64,000 bases of DNA. It comes from Romboutsia lituseburensis (GTDB lineage Bacteria > Bacillota > Clostridia > Peptostreptococcales > Peptostreptococcaceae). The translations under genes and the position numbers were made by a program. The notes beneath the pieces were generated by a model. It did no database searches. It was not told the DNA's origin and saw only the letters and a program-made list of their open reading frames with translations. The stretch covers positions 2,914,001-2,978,000 of the forward strand of contig NZ_JANQBQ010000001.1 in NCBI RefSeq assembly GCF_024723825.1. Reading direction: 5' to 3'. This document shows positions 1-9,142 of this stretch, one piece after another; the stretch's first letter is position 1, and each line of letters begins with the position of its first letter.

Positions 1-1
1 T

Positions 2-1387
2 AATGATATACAACAAATACAAACTTTAATGGTAATGCTAGTTAGAATGGTATTTTACGCTCCTATATTAGGTATAGGTGGAGTAATAAAAGTTTTAGAT
101 ACTGATACATCAATGGCATGGATAATAGGGGTTGCAGTAGTTGCAATATTATCTCTTGTATCAGTTTTATTTGGTTTAGCAATACCAAGATTTAAGAAAG
201 TTCAAAAATTAGTCGATAAATTAAACTTAGTAACACGTGAATCTTTAACAGGAATGTTAGTTATAAGAGCTTTTGGTACACAAAAAATAGAAGAAGAAAG
301 ATTTGATGAAACAAATGGACTTCTTAGAAAAACAAATACATTTGTTAATCGTATAATGTCAATGATGATGCCAATGATGATGTTAATAATGAACATTATA
401 ACTATATTAATAGTATGGGTAGGTGCACATAATGTTGATGCTGGATCTATGCAAGTTGGGGATATGATGGCATTTATACAATATGCTATGCAAATAATAA
501 TGTCATTCTTAATGATATCAATGTTATCTGTAATATTACCAAGAGCATCTGTATCAGCTACTCGTATAAGTGAAGTTTTAAATACAGATATAAGTATAAA
601 GGATGCTAATGATACTAAAAAACTTGATAAGTCAAAAGATGGATATATAGAATTTAAAAATGTATCATTTAAATATCCAGATGCAGAAGATGATGTAATA
701 AGTGATATAAGCTTTACAGCTAAACCAGGTGAGACTACTGCATTTATAGGAAGTACAGGTAGTGGTAAGTCTACACTTATAAACTTAATACCTCGTTTCT
801 TTGATGTAACTTCAGGGGAAGTATTAGTAAATGGAGTTAATATAAAAGAAGTAAGTCAACATGAACTTAGAGGGAAAATAGGATATGTCCCTCAAAAGGG
901 AATTTTATTCTCAGGAACTATAGATAGCAATATAAGATATGGTGTACAAGATGCGACTAAAGAAGAAATAGAAAAAGCATCAACAATAGCTCAAGCAATG
1001 GAGTTTATACAAGATAAACCGGATAAATTTGAAACTGAAATAGCTCAAGGTGGTACTAATGTGTCAGGTGGTCAGAAGCAAAGACTTTCAATAGCTCGTG
1101 CTTTAGCTAAAAATCCAAATATATTTATATTTGATGATAGTTTCTCTGCTTTAGATTTAAAAACTGATGCAAAACTTAGAAGAGAGCTAAAGCCTGAAAC
1201 TAAGGACTCAACAGTATTAATAGTAGCTCAGAGAATAAGTACTATAATGAATGCAGACCAAATTATAGTTCTTGATGAAGGTAAGATGGTAGGTAAAGGT
1301 AAACATGAGGAACTTCTACAAGATTGTGAAGTATACAAACAAATAGCACTATCTCAGCTTTCAAAGGAGGAGTTAGCACATGAGTAA
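2..1387 (+). CDS. ABC exporter half-transporter, subunit A (5'-truncated)
   Basis: This is a fused membrane-domain/ATPase subunit of an ABC exporter (multidrug/lipid exporter family). The reading frame is open to the left edge, so the true start lies outside the window. The visible part holds the last transmembrane helices, then a nucleotide-binding domain with Walker A GSTGSGKST, signature VSGGQ and Walker B followed by DDSFSALD. Asp replaces the catalytic Glu after Walker B, while the signature motif is canonical. The next gene has the opposite pattern, so the two should form a heterodimer with one degenerate and one hydrolytic ATP site. The stop overlaps the start of the partner by 8 nt, indicating translational coupling. 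The substrate cannot be read from the sequence. Confidence 0.93.
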   Translation, partial: NDIQQIQTLMVMLVRMVFYAPILGIGGVIKVLDTDTSMAWIIGVAVVAILSLVSVLFGLAIPRFKKVQKLVDKLNLVTRESLTGMLVIRAFGTQKIEEERFDETNGLLRKTNTFVNRIMSMMMPMMMLIMNIITILIVWVGAHNVDAGSMQVGDMMAFIQYAMQIIMSFLMISMLSVILPRASVSATRISEVLNTDISIKDANDTKKLDKSKDGYIEFKNVSFKYPDAEDDVISDISFTAKPGETTAFIGSTGSGKSTLINLIPRFFDVTSGEVLVNGVNIKEVSQHELRGKIGYVPQKGILFSGTIDSNIRYGVQDATKEEIEKASTIAQAMEFIQDKPDKFETEIAQGGTNVSGGQKQRLSIARALAKNPNIFIFDDSFSALDLKTDAKLRRELKPETKDSTVLIVAQRISTIMNADQIIVLDEGKMVGKGKHEELLQDCEVYKQIALSQLSKEELAHE

Positions 1388-3236
1388 TCCAAGAAGGAAA
1401 AGAGCAGGAGGTCCAATGGGTGGCCCTATGGGTCATGGCATGGGTGGAACTGAAAAAGCAAAAGACTTTAAAGGAACAATGAAAAAATTACTACAGCATT
1501 TAAAGCCATATAAAATAGCTATGATATTTGTTGTAATATTTGCAATAGGAAGTGCGGCCTTTAATATAGTAGGACCTAAAATATTAGGTAACGCAACAAC
1601 AGAGATATTTGAAGGATTAGTTGCTAAGGTTAGTGGAACTGGAAATGGTATAGATTTTGATTCGATTTTAAAAACATTAACTATGCTATCTGTATTGTAT
1701 GTTATAAGTGCAGTATTTTCATTTATACAAACTTTTGTAACATCAGATATATCTCAAAAAGTATCTTATAACTTAAGAAAAGAAATATCTGAAAAAATAA
1801 ATAGATTACCTCTTAATTACTTTGATAAAAAGACTCATGGAGAAGTTTTATCAAGAGTAACTAATGATGTAGATGCAATAAGTCAAAACTTAAATCAAAT
1901 ATTATCTCAGATGATAACATCAATAACAACTATTATAGGGGTACTTATAATGATGTTATCAATAAGTGTAAGTATGACATTAGTAAGTTTAGTGATAATA
2001 CCTATGTCTTTAATATTTATAATGATAGTAGTAAAAAAATCACAAAAACACTTTAAATCACAACAAGAATACTTAGGTCATACAAATGGTCACGTAGAAG
2101 AAATTTATAGTGGTCATACTATAATGAAGGCATTTAATGGTGAGGAAAAAGCTATAGCTGAATTTGATGAGTTAAATGATACTTTATATAACTCAGCTTG
2201 GAAGTCTCAATTCTTATCAGGAATGATGATGCCAATAATGACATTTATAGGTAACTTAGGATATGTAATGGTAGCCATAATGGGTGGATACTTAACAATA
2301 AAGAAAACTATACAAGTTGGTGATATATTATCATTTATACAATATACTAAGTCATTCACTCAACCTATAGCTCAAAGTGCTCAGATAGCCAATGTAATGC
2401 AAGCAACAGCAGCTGCGGCTGAAAGAGTATTTGAGTTTTTAGGAGAAGGCGAGGAAGAAGCTGATACAACAAATCCTGCTTCAACTGAGAATATAAAAGG
2501 TGAAGTTAAATTTAAAAATGTTCATTTTGGATATAACGAAGATCATACAATAATAAATGATTTTTCTGTTAATATAAAACCAGGTCAAAAGGTTGCTATA
2601 GTAGGTCCAACAGGGGCTGGTAAAACAACTATAGTAAAATTACTTATGAGATTCTATGAATTAAATAGTGGGAATATATTAATAGATGGTCATGATTTAA
2701 AAGATTTTACTCGTGATGATTTAAGAAGTATGTTTGGTATGGTACTGCAAGATACTTGGTTATTTAATGGTAGTATCATGGAAAATATAAGATATGGAAA
2801 ATTAGAAGCTAGTAATGATGATGTAGTAAAAGCTGCTAAGTTAGCTCATGCACATCATTTTATAAAAACATTAGCTGATGGATATAATATGGAAATAAAT
2901 GAAGAAGCTAACAATATATCTCAAGGTCAAAAACAGTTATTAACAATAGCTAGAGCAATACTTGCGGATCCTAAGATATTAATACTTGATGAAGCAACAA
3001 GTTCTGTAGATACACGTACAGAAGTACTAATACAACAAGCAATGGAAAATCTTATGGCAGATAGAACAAGCTTTATAATAGCTCATAGGCTATCAACAAT
3101 AAGAAATGCAGACTTAATATTAGTGATGAAGGATGGAGATATAGTAGAACAAGGAAGCCATGATGAATTATTAAATACAAATGGGTTCTATTCAGAACTT
3201 TATAATAGCCAGTTTGAAGAAACTGAAGCTTGCTAA
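1380..3236 (+). CDS. ABC exporter half-transporter, subunit B
   Basis: This 618-residue protein is a full half-transporter: a Gly/Met/Arg-rich N-terminal tail, six predicted membrane helices (about residues 45-340), then the ATPase domain. Walker A is GPTGAGKTT near residue 412, and Walker B is followed by DEATSSVD with the catalytic Glu. The signature is ISQGQ instead of LSGGQ. That combination is expected for the catalytic partner of the preceding subunit, whose own Walker B Glu is replaced. The start ATG overlaps the upstream stop and is preceded by AAAGGAGG. Heterodimeric exporters of this kind move lipids, peptides or drugs outward; the substrate is not predictable here. Confidence 0.94.
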   Translation: MSNPRRKRAGGPMGGPMGHGMGGTEKAKDFKGTMKKLLQHLKPYKIAMIFVVIFAIGSAAFNIVGPKILGNATTEIFEGLVAKVSGTGNGIDFDSILKTLTMLSVLYVISAVFSFIQTFVTSDISQKVSYNLRKEISEKINRLPLNYFDKKTHGEVLSRVTNDVDAISQNLNQILSQMITSITTIIGVLIMMLSISVSMTLVSLVIIPMSLIFIMIVVKKSQKHFKSQQEYLGHTNGHVEEIYSGHTIMKAFNGEEKAIAEFDELNDTLYNSAWKSQFLSGMMMPIMTFIGNLGYVMVAIMGGYLTIKKTIQVGDILSFIQYTKSFTQPIAQSAQIANVMQATAAAAERVFEFLGEGEEEADTTNPASTENIKGEVKFKNVHFGYNEDHTIINDFSVNIKPGQKVAIVGPTGAGKTTIVKLLMRFYELNSGNILIDGHDLKDFTRDDLRSMFGMVLQDTWLFNGSIMENIRYGKLEASNDDVVKAAKLAHAHHFIKTLADGYNMEINEEANNISQGQKQLLTIARAILADPKILILDEATSSVDTRTEVLIQQAMENLMADRTSFIIAHRLSTIRNADLILVMKDGDIVEQGSHDELLNTNGFYSELYNSQFEETEAC

Positions 3237-3254
3237 AAATAAATAATTTTAATT

Positions 3255-3317
3255 AAACACCTATTTAGCTTAAGTAGTCTAATATAAGAATACTTTTAGT
3301 TAAATAGGTGTTTTTTT
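3255..3317 (+). terminator. Rho-independent terminator of the ABC exporter operon
   Basis: A 13-bp stem (AAACACCTATTTA at 3255-3267 with its complement at 3301-3313) is followed by a T run. The loop is unusually long, about 33 nt. Confidence 0.8.
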
Positions 3318-3318
3318 G

Positions 3319-3495
3319 CTTAAGGAAATTATGATACTTCAGAGTCTTTGGATAATTACTGTAATTGAGTAATACCAGATATTGTGACTAGCGTAAAAAT
3401 ACATTTTTGAGAAACAGACGAAGTCGTTGAGGACTTGATCTAATCTAGTAAAAATTTATTCAAATTATGGTTGTATAAAAAGTAAATTTAACATA
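3319..3495. repeat. Dispersed intergenic repeat, copy A
   Basis: This non-coding stretch resembles 49671-49857. Shared words occur in the same order: TTAAGGAA, ATACTTCA, GTAAAAA, TTTTGAG, GAAGTC, TGTATAAA and TTTAAC. The distance from TTAAGG to ATACTTCA is 14 nt, from TTTTGAG to GAAGTC 15 nt, and from TTAAGG to GAAGTC 100 nt in both copies. A short hairpin, AAGTC (3421-3425) with GACTT (3432-3436), sits at the same place as a longer hairpin in copy B. Both copies lie just downstream of an operon terminator. Family unknown. I see no gene in the rest of the gap up to the PTS operon, only A-rich sequence with ACAAA-type direct repeats around 3528-3565. Confidence 0.55.
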
Positions 3496-3583
3496 TAGAT
3501 ACTTATAAAGAGAGCCATTTAGTTAAATACAAAAAGACAAATACAAAAGACAAAATTACAAATACATAAAAGATAAAGGATAC

Positions 3584-3624
3584 TACAATTAAATTATAAA
3601 AAGGAACGATTTCCTAAAATTGTA
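3584..3624. promoter_or_regulatory. Nested inverted repeat upstream of the PTS operon
   Basis: TACAATT (3584-3590) pairs with AATTGTA (3618-3624), and inside it AGGAA (3602-3606) pairs with TTCCT (3611-3615). It lies 40 nt before the PTS start codon and has no T run, so it is not a terminator. It may be a protein-binding site or a leader hairpin. I found no LicT/SacY-type RAT sequence and no sigma-54 -24/-12 element. Confidence 0.25.
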
Positions 3625-3663
3625 GAACGAGTAATCATATTTAATTTATAAGGGGTGGAGATT

Positions 3664-4140
3664 ATGCCAAATATAGTACTAACAAGAATTGATAACAGAT
3701 TAATACATGGTCAAGTAGCCACAATGTGGTCATCAAGTGTTGGAGCTAACTTGCTATTAGTTGCTAATGATGAAGTTGCAACTAATGAATTTAGACAGGG
3801 ACTTATGGATATGGCAGCGCCGAGTTTTGCTCAAACAAGATATTTTAGTATAGAAAAAACTATAAATATAATACACAAAGCAAGTGATGCTCAGCATATA
3901 GCAATAATATGTGAAAATCCTCAAGATGTACTTAAATTAGCAGAGGGAGGAGTACCTATAAAGAAAGTCAATATAGGAAATATGCATATGGCAGAAGGTA
4001 AAAGACAAGTGTCTAAGGCTGTGTGTGTAGATGATAAAGACGTCGAAGCCTTTAAGAAACTTAAGGAGTTAGGGGTAGAGCTAGAAATCAGGAGAGTTCC
4101 TAGTGAGTCTGCTGAGAATATAGATGAATTATTTAAATAA
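3664..4140 (+). CDS. PTS mannose/fructose/sorbose family, component IIB
   Basis: This 158-residue cytoplasmic IIB protein takes phosphate from IIA and passes it to the incoming sugar. The family phosphorylation site is visible near the N terminus as RIDNRLIHGQV, with His15 the phospho-acceptor. I chose the ATG preceded by GGGGTGGAG; an in-frame GTG three codons upstream falls inside that ribosome binding site. It is the first gene of a IIB-IIC-IID-IIA operon with tight spacing. No sugar-metabolising enzyme is encoded alongside, so the substrate (mannose, an aminosugar, or sorbose) is open. Confidence 0.92.
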   Translation: MPNIVLTRIDNRLIHGQVATMWSSSVGANLLLVANDEVATNEFRQGLMDMAAPSFAQTRYFSIEKTINIIHKASDAQHIAIICENPQDVLKLAEGGVPIKKVNIGNMHMAEGKRQVSKAVCVDDKDVEAFKKLKELGVELEIRRVPSESAENIDELFK

Positions 4141-4154
4141 GGGGGTAAATGTTT

Positions 4155-4922
4155 ATGGAATTAAGTTTTATCCAGATTGGTCTTATTCTAATAGTAACAA
4201 TGATAGCTGCAGTGGATCAATTCAATTTCTTGGAGTCTTTATATAGACCTATAGTAATTGGACCGATAGTAGGGGCTATAATGGGGGATTTACAAACAGG
4301 ACTTATAGTTGGTGGTTCTTATGAACTTATGATGATAGGAGCGATGCCTGTTGGAGGGGCTCAACCACCAAATGCTGTTATAGGTGGAATAATGGCTACA
4401 GTATTTGCTATTCAATCAGGGCTAGATACTGCAGCAGCATTACCTTTAGCAATACCATTTGCATTACTAGGTCAATATGCTGTTACAGCGTTATTTACAG
4501 TAATGTCACCTTTAATGGGATTATGTGACAAGGCAGCAGCAGAAGGGAACCCAGCTGGTATAGATAAAGTTAACTATATGGCTATGGGAATATTAGCATT
4601 ATTGTTTGCATTAATAGTTTTAGCTGGATTATTAGCAGGTCAGACGATAGGCGAAACTTTAACTAAAGTATTACCTATACAAGTTTGGAATGGATTAACT
4701 GCAGCTGGAAAAATGATGCCTGCATTAGGATTTGCAATGTTACTTAAAGTTATGTTAAGCAAAGAATATGCAATATTTATGATATTAGGATTTGTATTAG
4801 TAGCATATGGAAAATTACCACTTTTAGCTATAGCTATGGTAGGTATAGCAGCAGCAGTTTATGACTTCCACATAAGTATGAAAACTAAAAATACAGGAGG
4901 AGGTATGACAGATGGCATCTAA
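4155..4922 (+). CDS. PTS mannose/fructose/sorbose family, component IIC
   Basis: This 255-residue polytopic membrane protein is one of the two sugar-translocating subunits. The N-terminal VDQFNFLESLYRPIVIGPIVG region and the Gly/Ala-rich MIGAMPVGGAQPPNAVIGG segment are typical of ManY/AgaW proteins. The start ATG at 4155 is preferred over one two codons upstream because GGGGG lies 9 nt before it. The 3' end overlaps the IID gene by 11 nt, which suggests coupled translation of a IIC-IID complex. Confidence 0.92.
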   Translation: MELSFIQIGLILIVTMIAAVDQFNFLESLYRPIVIGPIVGAIMGDLQTGLIVGGSYELMMIGAMPVGGAQPPNAVIGGIMATVFAIQSGLDTAAALPLAIPFALLGQYAVTALFTVMSPLMGLCDKAAAEGNPAGIDKVNYMAMGILALLFALIVLAGLLAGQTIGETLTKVLPIQVWNGLTAAGKMMPALGFAMLLKVMLSKEYAIFMILGFVLVAYGKLPLLAIAMVGIAAAVYDFHISMKTKNTGGGMTDGI

Positions 4923-5754
4923 TACTGAAACTATGATGAGAGGACAGAAAGAATATATAGACAAAACTGAAGGTGAAAATCTTGATAATAAAACGTTAAA
5001 CCAAATGGCTTGGAGATCTATGTTTTTACAAGCATCATTTAATTATGAAAGAATGCAAGCTGGAGGTTGGTTATATTCAATACTTCCAGGATTAAAGAAA
5101 ATACACAAAAATAAGGAAGATTTATCAACATCAATGAAACACAATTTAGAGTTTTTTAACTGCCATCCATTTTTAATAACTTTCGTTATGGGGATAGTAT
5201 TATCTCTTGAGCAAAAAAAATCAGATGTTCAAACTATACGTGCTTTAAGAGTTGCGGCAATGGGTCCTCTAGGCGGAATAGGAGATGCAATATTCTGGTT
5301 TACTCTATTACCAATATCAGCTGGTATAGGAGCTAATCTTTCCCTTCAAGGTAGTATTTTAGGACCTATTATATTCTTTATATTATTCAATATTGTTCAT
5401 TTAGGATTGAGATTTGGATTGATGCACTGGTCATATAAAGTAGGTGTTGAAGGGATAGCTAAGCTTACTAAAAATGCTAAGGAATTTACAAGAGCAGCTA
5501 CAGTACTTGGTATGATAGTTGTAGGCGCTTTAATAGCTTCATATGTAAGTGTAACATTAGTTACTCCAGAATACTTAAGTATGTCAGGTACTATAGATTT
5601 ACAAAAAATATTAGATTCTATAATGCCATGTCTACTACCTCTTGCTGTAACATTTGGTATGTATGGATTAGTTAAGAGAAATGTATCTCCATTAATAAAT
5701 ATATTAGTATTAGTTGTAATAGGTATAGCAGGTGCATTTATAGGTATATTCTAG
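4912..5754 (+). CDS. PTS mannose/fructose/sorbose family, component IID
   Basis: This 280-residue IID subunit forms the sugar channel with IIC. Diagnostic sequence includes QASFNYERMQAGGWLYSILP near residues 40-60 and MGPLGGIGDAIFWFTLLP in the middle. Hydrophobic segments fill the C-terminal half. Its ribosome binding site AGGAGGAGG lies inside the IIC gene. IID is specific to the mannose superfamily of PTS, which fixes the family of the whole operon. Confidence 0.93.
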   Translation: MASNTETMMRGQKEYIDKTEGENLDNKTLNQMAWRSMFLQASFNYERMQAGGWLYSILPGLKKIHKNKEDLSTSMKHNLEFFNCHPFLITFVMGIVLSLEQKKSDVQTIRALRVAAMGPLGGIGDAIFWFTLLPISAGIGANLSLQGSILGPIIFFILFNIVHLGLRFGLMHWSYKVGVEGIAKLTKNAKEFTRAATVLGMIVVGALIASYVSVTLVTPEYLSMSGTIDLQKILDSIMPCLLPLAVTFGMYGLVKRNVSPLINILVLVVIGIAGAFIGIF

Positions 5755-5764
5755 GGGGATAAAA

Positions 5765-6166
5765 ATGATTATAATAACTGGTCATGGAAAGTTTGCATCA
5801 GGATTAAAAACTAGCTTAGATTTAATAGTAGGAAATTATGATTTTGTAAAACCTATAGATTTTACGGAAGAAAAATTTCCAGAAAGTTTAAAATCTGAAA
5901 TAAAAACATTTGTAGAACATATAGAAGGTAAAGTATATATTTTTACAGATTTAGTAGGTGGAACTCCATTTAAAGTAAGTAGCGAGTTAACTTTAGAACA
6001 TTCAAATATAGAAGTTCTTTGTGGAACTAATTTACCAATGCTTGTAGAAGCTGCAATGATGGTATCTTTAGGCTTTGATTTGGATAGTGAATCTATAAAA
6101 GATGCCGGTATTAATAGTATAAGGCCACAAGTAAAAAAAGTAGTATTTTCAGAAGATGGAATATAA
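5765..6166 (+). CDS. PTS mannose/fructose/sorbose family, component IIA
   Basis: This 133-residue separate IIA domain receives phosphate from HPr. The active-site motif ITGHGKFASG places the phosphorylated His at residue 7. The middle motif FTDLVGGTPF is conserved in the EIIA-man fold. In E. coli ManX, IIA and IIB are fused; here they are separate and lie at opposite ends of the operon. GGGGG precedes the ATG. A terminator follows immediately, ending the operon. Confidence 0.92.
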   Translation: MIIITGHGKFASGLKTSLDLIVGNYDFVKPIDFTEEKFPESLKSEIKTFVEHIEGKVYIFTDLVGGTPFKVSSELTLEHSNIEVLCGTNLPMLVEAAMMVSLGFDLDSESIKDAGINSIRPQVKKVVFSEDGI

Positions 6167-6178
6167 TTCATATTAAAA

Positions 6179-6212
6179 AAAAGAGATACCTTAGGTATCT
6201 CTTTTGTTTTTT
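6179..6212 (+). terminator. Terminator of the PTS operon
   Basis: AAAAGAGATACC (6179-6190) pairs with GGTATCTCTTTT (6194-6205) around a 3-nt loop, followed by a G-interrupted T run. Confidence 0.9.
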
Positions 6213-6220
6213 GGGAAAAA

Positions 6221-6229
6221 TGATATACT
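6221..6229 (+). promoter_or_regulatory. Extended -10 promoter for the YnjBCD operon
   Basis: TGATATACT is a TGn-TATACT extended -10 placed just after the PTS terminator and 28 nt before the next start codon. No good -35 is visible. Confidence 0.4.
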
Positions 6230-6257
6230 GAATATAAAAATATTTAGGAGGAAAATT

Positions 6258-7472
6258 ATGAAAAAAATATTATCGATAATGATGGCAATTATTTTAGTTG
6301 TATTTAGTGTAGTTGGGTGTTCGAAAAAAACTAATGAAGTTGACAAACAAGACGTTTTAAGTAAAACTCAAGATGAAATTATTGAGTCGGCAAAAGGAAG
6401 TACTGTTAGTTTTTATGGTTATGGTGGCGATGAGGTGATGAACAAATGGTTTGATCAAAATGTAATACCTCAAATGAAAGAAAAGTATGATATTACAGTT
6501 AAAAGGGTTGGAATGGATATTGATAACATACTCAATCAATTAATAACTGAAAAACAGGTTGAAAATGCTAATGGGACCATAGATGTAGTATGGATAAACG
6601 GAGAAAACTTTAAAAATGCAAAAGAAAATGATTTATTATTAGGATCATTTACTAAAAAACTTGAAAATTTTGAAAAATACGTAGATACAAAATCAGATGA
6701 TATTAATGTTGATTTTGGTACAAATACTTCTGAGATGGAAGCTCCTTGGGGTAAATCTCAGTTTGCTATATTAAAAAATAATAAGAATGTAAATGAAAGT
6801 ATAAAGAGTGCAGAGGAACTTAAAAACATAATAAAAAAATATCCAGGTAAATTTACATATCCAGCATTACCTGATTTTACAGGAAGTGCATTTGTAAGAA
6901 ATATAATTTATGATGTTGTGGGATATGAAAATGTAAAAAATCTGCCAGAGGATGAAGCTAAAGTTAAAGAAGCTATAAAGCCAGCAATAGATTATTTAAA
7001 TGAAATAAAGCCATATTTATGGAATAAAGGTGCGACATATCCATCTACATTATCACAATTAGATAATATGTACTCAGACAATGAAGTTTATTTTACAATG
7101 ACATATGCGCCATCAAGCGTATTTAAGAGAATAGAAAGTGGTGAATTTGATAAAGAAACAAAAAAAGTTAAATTTGATAAAGGAAGCTTAGGCAATACTC
7201 ATTTTTTAACTGTTCCCAAAACAAGTCCAAATCCTGAAGGGGCAATAGTTTTAATTAACTACTTATTAGGATTAGAAGCACAATCTTCAAAATCAAATAT
7301 AAATAATTGGGGAGATGCATCGATTATAGATATCAATAAGTTAAATAATGATGAGAAGAAGATGTTTGACAACTCTATAGTAATAGAAAATTCAGTTCCA
7401 GAGCTAAAGGCTGGACTAGTACCAATAATAGAAAAAATATGGACTGAAGAGGTTCTAGAAAGTGCTAAATAA
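6258..7472 (+). CDS. ynjB: YnjB-family ABC transporter substrate-binding lipoprotein
   Basis: This 404-residue extracellular solute-binding lipoprotein has a short basic start, a hydrophobic stretch and a lipobox with Cys21 (VVGCSKK). I chose the ATG after TAGGAGG rather than an upstream in-frame start that lies in the preceding terminator. Family-specific blocks recalled from E. coli YnjB (COG4134) are present: VVWINGENF, MEAPWG, PGKFTYPALPDFTGS, GNTHFLTVP and NNWGD. The genes that follow encode two permeases, an ATPase and a rhodanese, the same set as E. coli ynjBCDE. The substrate of this system is not established to my knowledge; the linked rhodanese hints at a sulfur compound. The 3' end overlaps the next gene by 11 nt. 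Confidence 0.85.
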   Translation: MKKILSIMMAIILVVFSVVGCSKKTNEVDKQDVLSKTQDEIIESAKGSTVSFYGYGGDEVMNKWFDQNVIPQMKEKYDITVKRVGMDIDNILNQLITEKQVENANGTIDVVWINGENFKNAKENDLLLGSFTKKLENFEKYVDTKSDDINVDFGTNTSEMEAPWGKSQFAILKNNKNVNESIKSAEELKNIIKKYPGKFTYPALPDFTGSAFVRNIIYDVVGYENVKNLPEDEAKVKEAIKPAIDYLNEIKPYLWNKGATYPSTLSQLDNMYSDNEVYFTMTYAPSSVFKRIESGEFDKETKKVKFDKGSLGNTHFLTVPKTSPNPEGAIVLINYLLGLEAQSSKSNINNWGDASIIDINKLNNDEKKMFDNSIVIENSVPELKAGLVPIIEKIWTEEVLESAK

Positions 7473-8322
7473 AATAAAACCATATATATATATAACTCCT
7501 GTAACAATGCTACTAGCTTTTGTTATGGGAGTTGGAATATTCACTTGCGTAGGACAAAGTTTAGGATATTTTCCTCAAATTGGATTAAATGAGTTAACAT
7601 TTAAATATTATGAGGAGATATTTAGAGATAAAAATTTTATTAAATCTTTTTTATTTACATTAAAAATAGCTTTGATATCATCCCTTATATCTGTTCTTAT
7701 AGGAGTTTTAGTTTCATATTTTCTATCTAAAAGTAAACAAACTAAATTAAGGAAGGGCATATTTAAACTGCCTATAATAGTTCCACACATTGTAGCTGTA
7801 GTAATTGTAATTATTATATTTTCACAAAGTGGAATAATATCGAGGATATTATATAATTTAGGAATAATAAATGATTCATCTCAATTTATGCAACTAGTAC
7901 TAGATCAACATGGATTAGGTATAATTATGACATATATATGGAAAGGAATTCCATATGTGATAATAACGGTATATGGTATCTTAAAATCTAAAAGTGAAGA
8001 AATGGAATTAGTGGCTAAAAATTTGGGAGCGAGCGAAATACAAGTATTTAAACGTATAGTTCTACCGACAGCTATGCCTAGTATAATTTCATCTTTTTTA
8101 ATATTATTTTCATTTTCATTTGGATCATTTGAAGTACCATTTTTAATTGGACCATCATCTTTACAAACACTTCCTGTATATGCATACTTGATATATTCCA
8201 GTTCGGATTTATATCAAAGACCGCTTTCGATGGGGATAAATGTAATGATATCGTTATCAAGTGTTATTTTATTAATTTTATATAATAAAGTATTTAATAA
8301 ACTATATAAATTTAAATTATAG
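7462..8322 (+). CDS. YnjC-like ABC permease, first half
   Basis: This 286-residue membrane protein has about six hydrophobic segments and a binding-protein-dependent permease signature (EAA-type loop) near residues 185-205, reading AKNLGASEIQVFKRIVLP. It starts at a GTG inside the end of the binding-protein gene. In E. coli, YnjC is one protein of about 510 residues with two permease domains. Here the two domains are separate genes, and this one corresponds to the N-terminal half. It should pair with the next gene product to form the translocation path. Confidence 0.85.
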   Translation: MLNKIKPYIYITPVTMLLAFVMGVGIFTCVGQSLGYFPQIGLNELTFKYYEEIFRDKNFIKSFLFTLKIALISSLISVLIGVLVSYFLSKSKQTKLRKGIFKLPIIVPHIVAVVIVIIIFSQSGIISRILYNLGIINDSSQFMQLVLDQHGLGIIMTYIWKGIPYVIITVYGILKSKSEEMELVAKNLGASEIQVFKRIVLPTAMPSIISSFLILFSFSFGSFEVPFLIGPSSLQTLPVYAYLIYSSSDLYQRPLSMGINVMISLSSVILLILYNKVFNKLYKFKL

Positions 8323-8330
8323 GAGTTTTT

Positions 8331-9125
8331 ATGAATAATAAATTAAGAAAATTAGTTATATATTTGGCTATGTTAAGTATATTTATACCGATTATAATAC
8401 TTACAATATGGGGATTTACTAGTTCTTGGGTTTATCCGAGGCTAATACCAGGTGAGTATTCACTAAGAGGAGTAGAATATATCTTAAATAAAGAAAATTT
8501 AATAATTTTGATAGATAGTTTGATTATATCTATTATAGTATCATTAATTACAATTTTAATTAGTATACCTGCAGCTCATTCTTTAATTATATATAATTTT
8601 AAAGGAAAAAAATTAATAGAATTATTAATATTATCACCTATAATAATTCCATTAATTTCAGTTGCTATGGGAATACATATAACTTTTCTAAAATTAAATA
8701 TAGCGAACACACTACTAGGTGTAATTATTATAAATATTATACCTTGTATTCCTTATGCAGTAAGAATACTTAGTGATACTTATCAAATTGTAGGAAATAA
8801 GTTTGAAATACAGGCAAAAACTTTAGGTGCAAATAAAAAATATGTTTTTATGAAAATTACATTACCACTTTTAGCTCCAGGAATTATGAGTGCATTTAGC
8901 ATGTGCTTTATAATTTCATTTAGTCAGTATTTCTTAACGATGCTTATAGGAGGAGGACGAATTATAACTTATCCTATGGTTATGTTTCCATATGTACAAA
9001 GCGGAGATAGGCTTTTGTCATCATTGTACAGTGTAGTATTTATAGCTATAAGTTTAATAGTGTTATTTATAATGCAGAGTATAGTTAATAAATTTTTTAA
9101 GTCTAAAATCAAGTTAATAGATTAA
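8331..9125 (+). CDS. YnjC-like ABC permease, second half
   Basis: This 264-residue permease has an EAA-type loop, AKTLGANKKYVFMKITLP, that couples to the ATPase. It follows the first permease by 8 nt, with TAGGAG before its ATG. It corresponds to the C-terminal half of the fused E. coli YnjC. The late block SQYFLTMLIGGGRIITYPM is a good marker for comparing homologues. Confidence 0.85.
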   Translation: MNNKLRKLVIYLAMLSIFIPIIILTIWGFTSSWVYPRLIPGEYSLRGVEYILNKENLIILIDSLIISIIVSLITILISIPAAHSLIIYNFKGKKLIELLILSPIIIPLISVAMGIHITFLKLNIANTLLGVIIINIIPCIPYAVRILSDTYQIVGNKFEIQAKTLGANKKYVFMKITLPLLAPGIMSAFSMCFIISFSQYFLTMLIGGGRIITYPMVMFPYVQSGDRLLSSLYSVVFIAISLIVLFIMQSIVNKFFKSKIKLID

Positions 9126-9142
9126 ATTAGAGAGGAAATAGA

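Noticed and set aside
6204-6257. Longer N terminus for the YnjB-like protein
   Set aside because: The extension reads through the preceding terminator T run and would place charged residues before the signal peptide. The ATG after TAGGAGG gives a normal lipoprotein signal.
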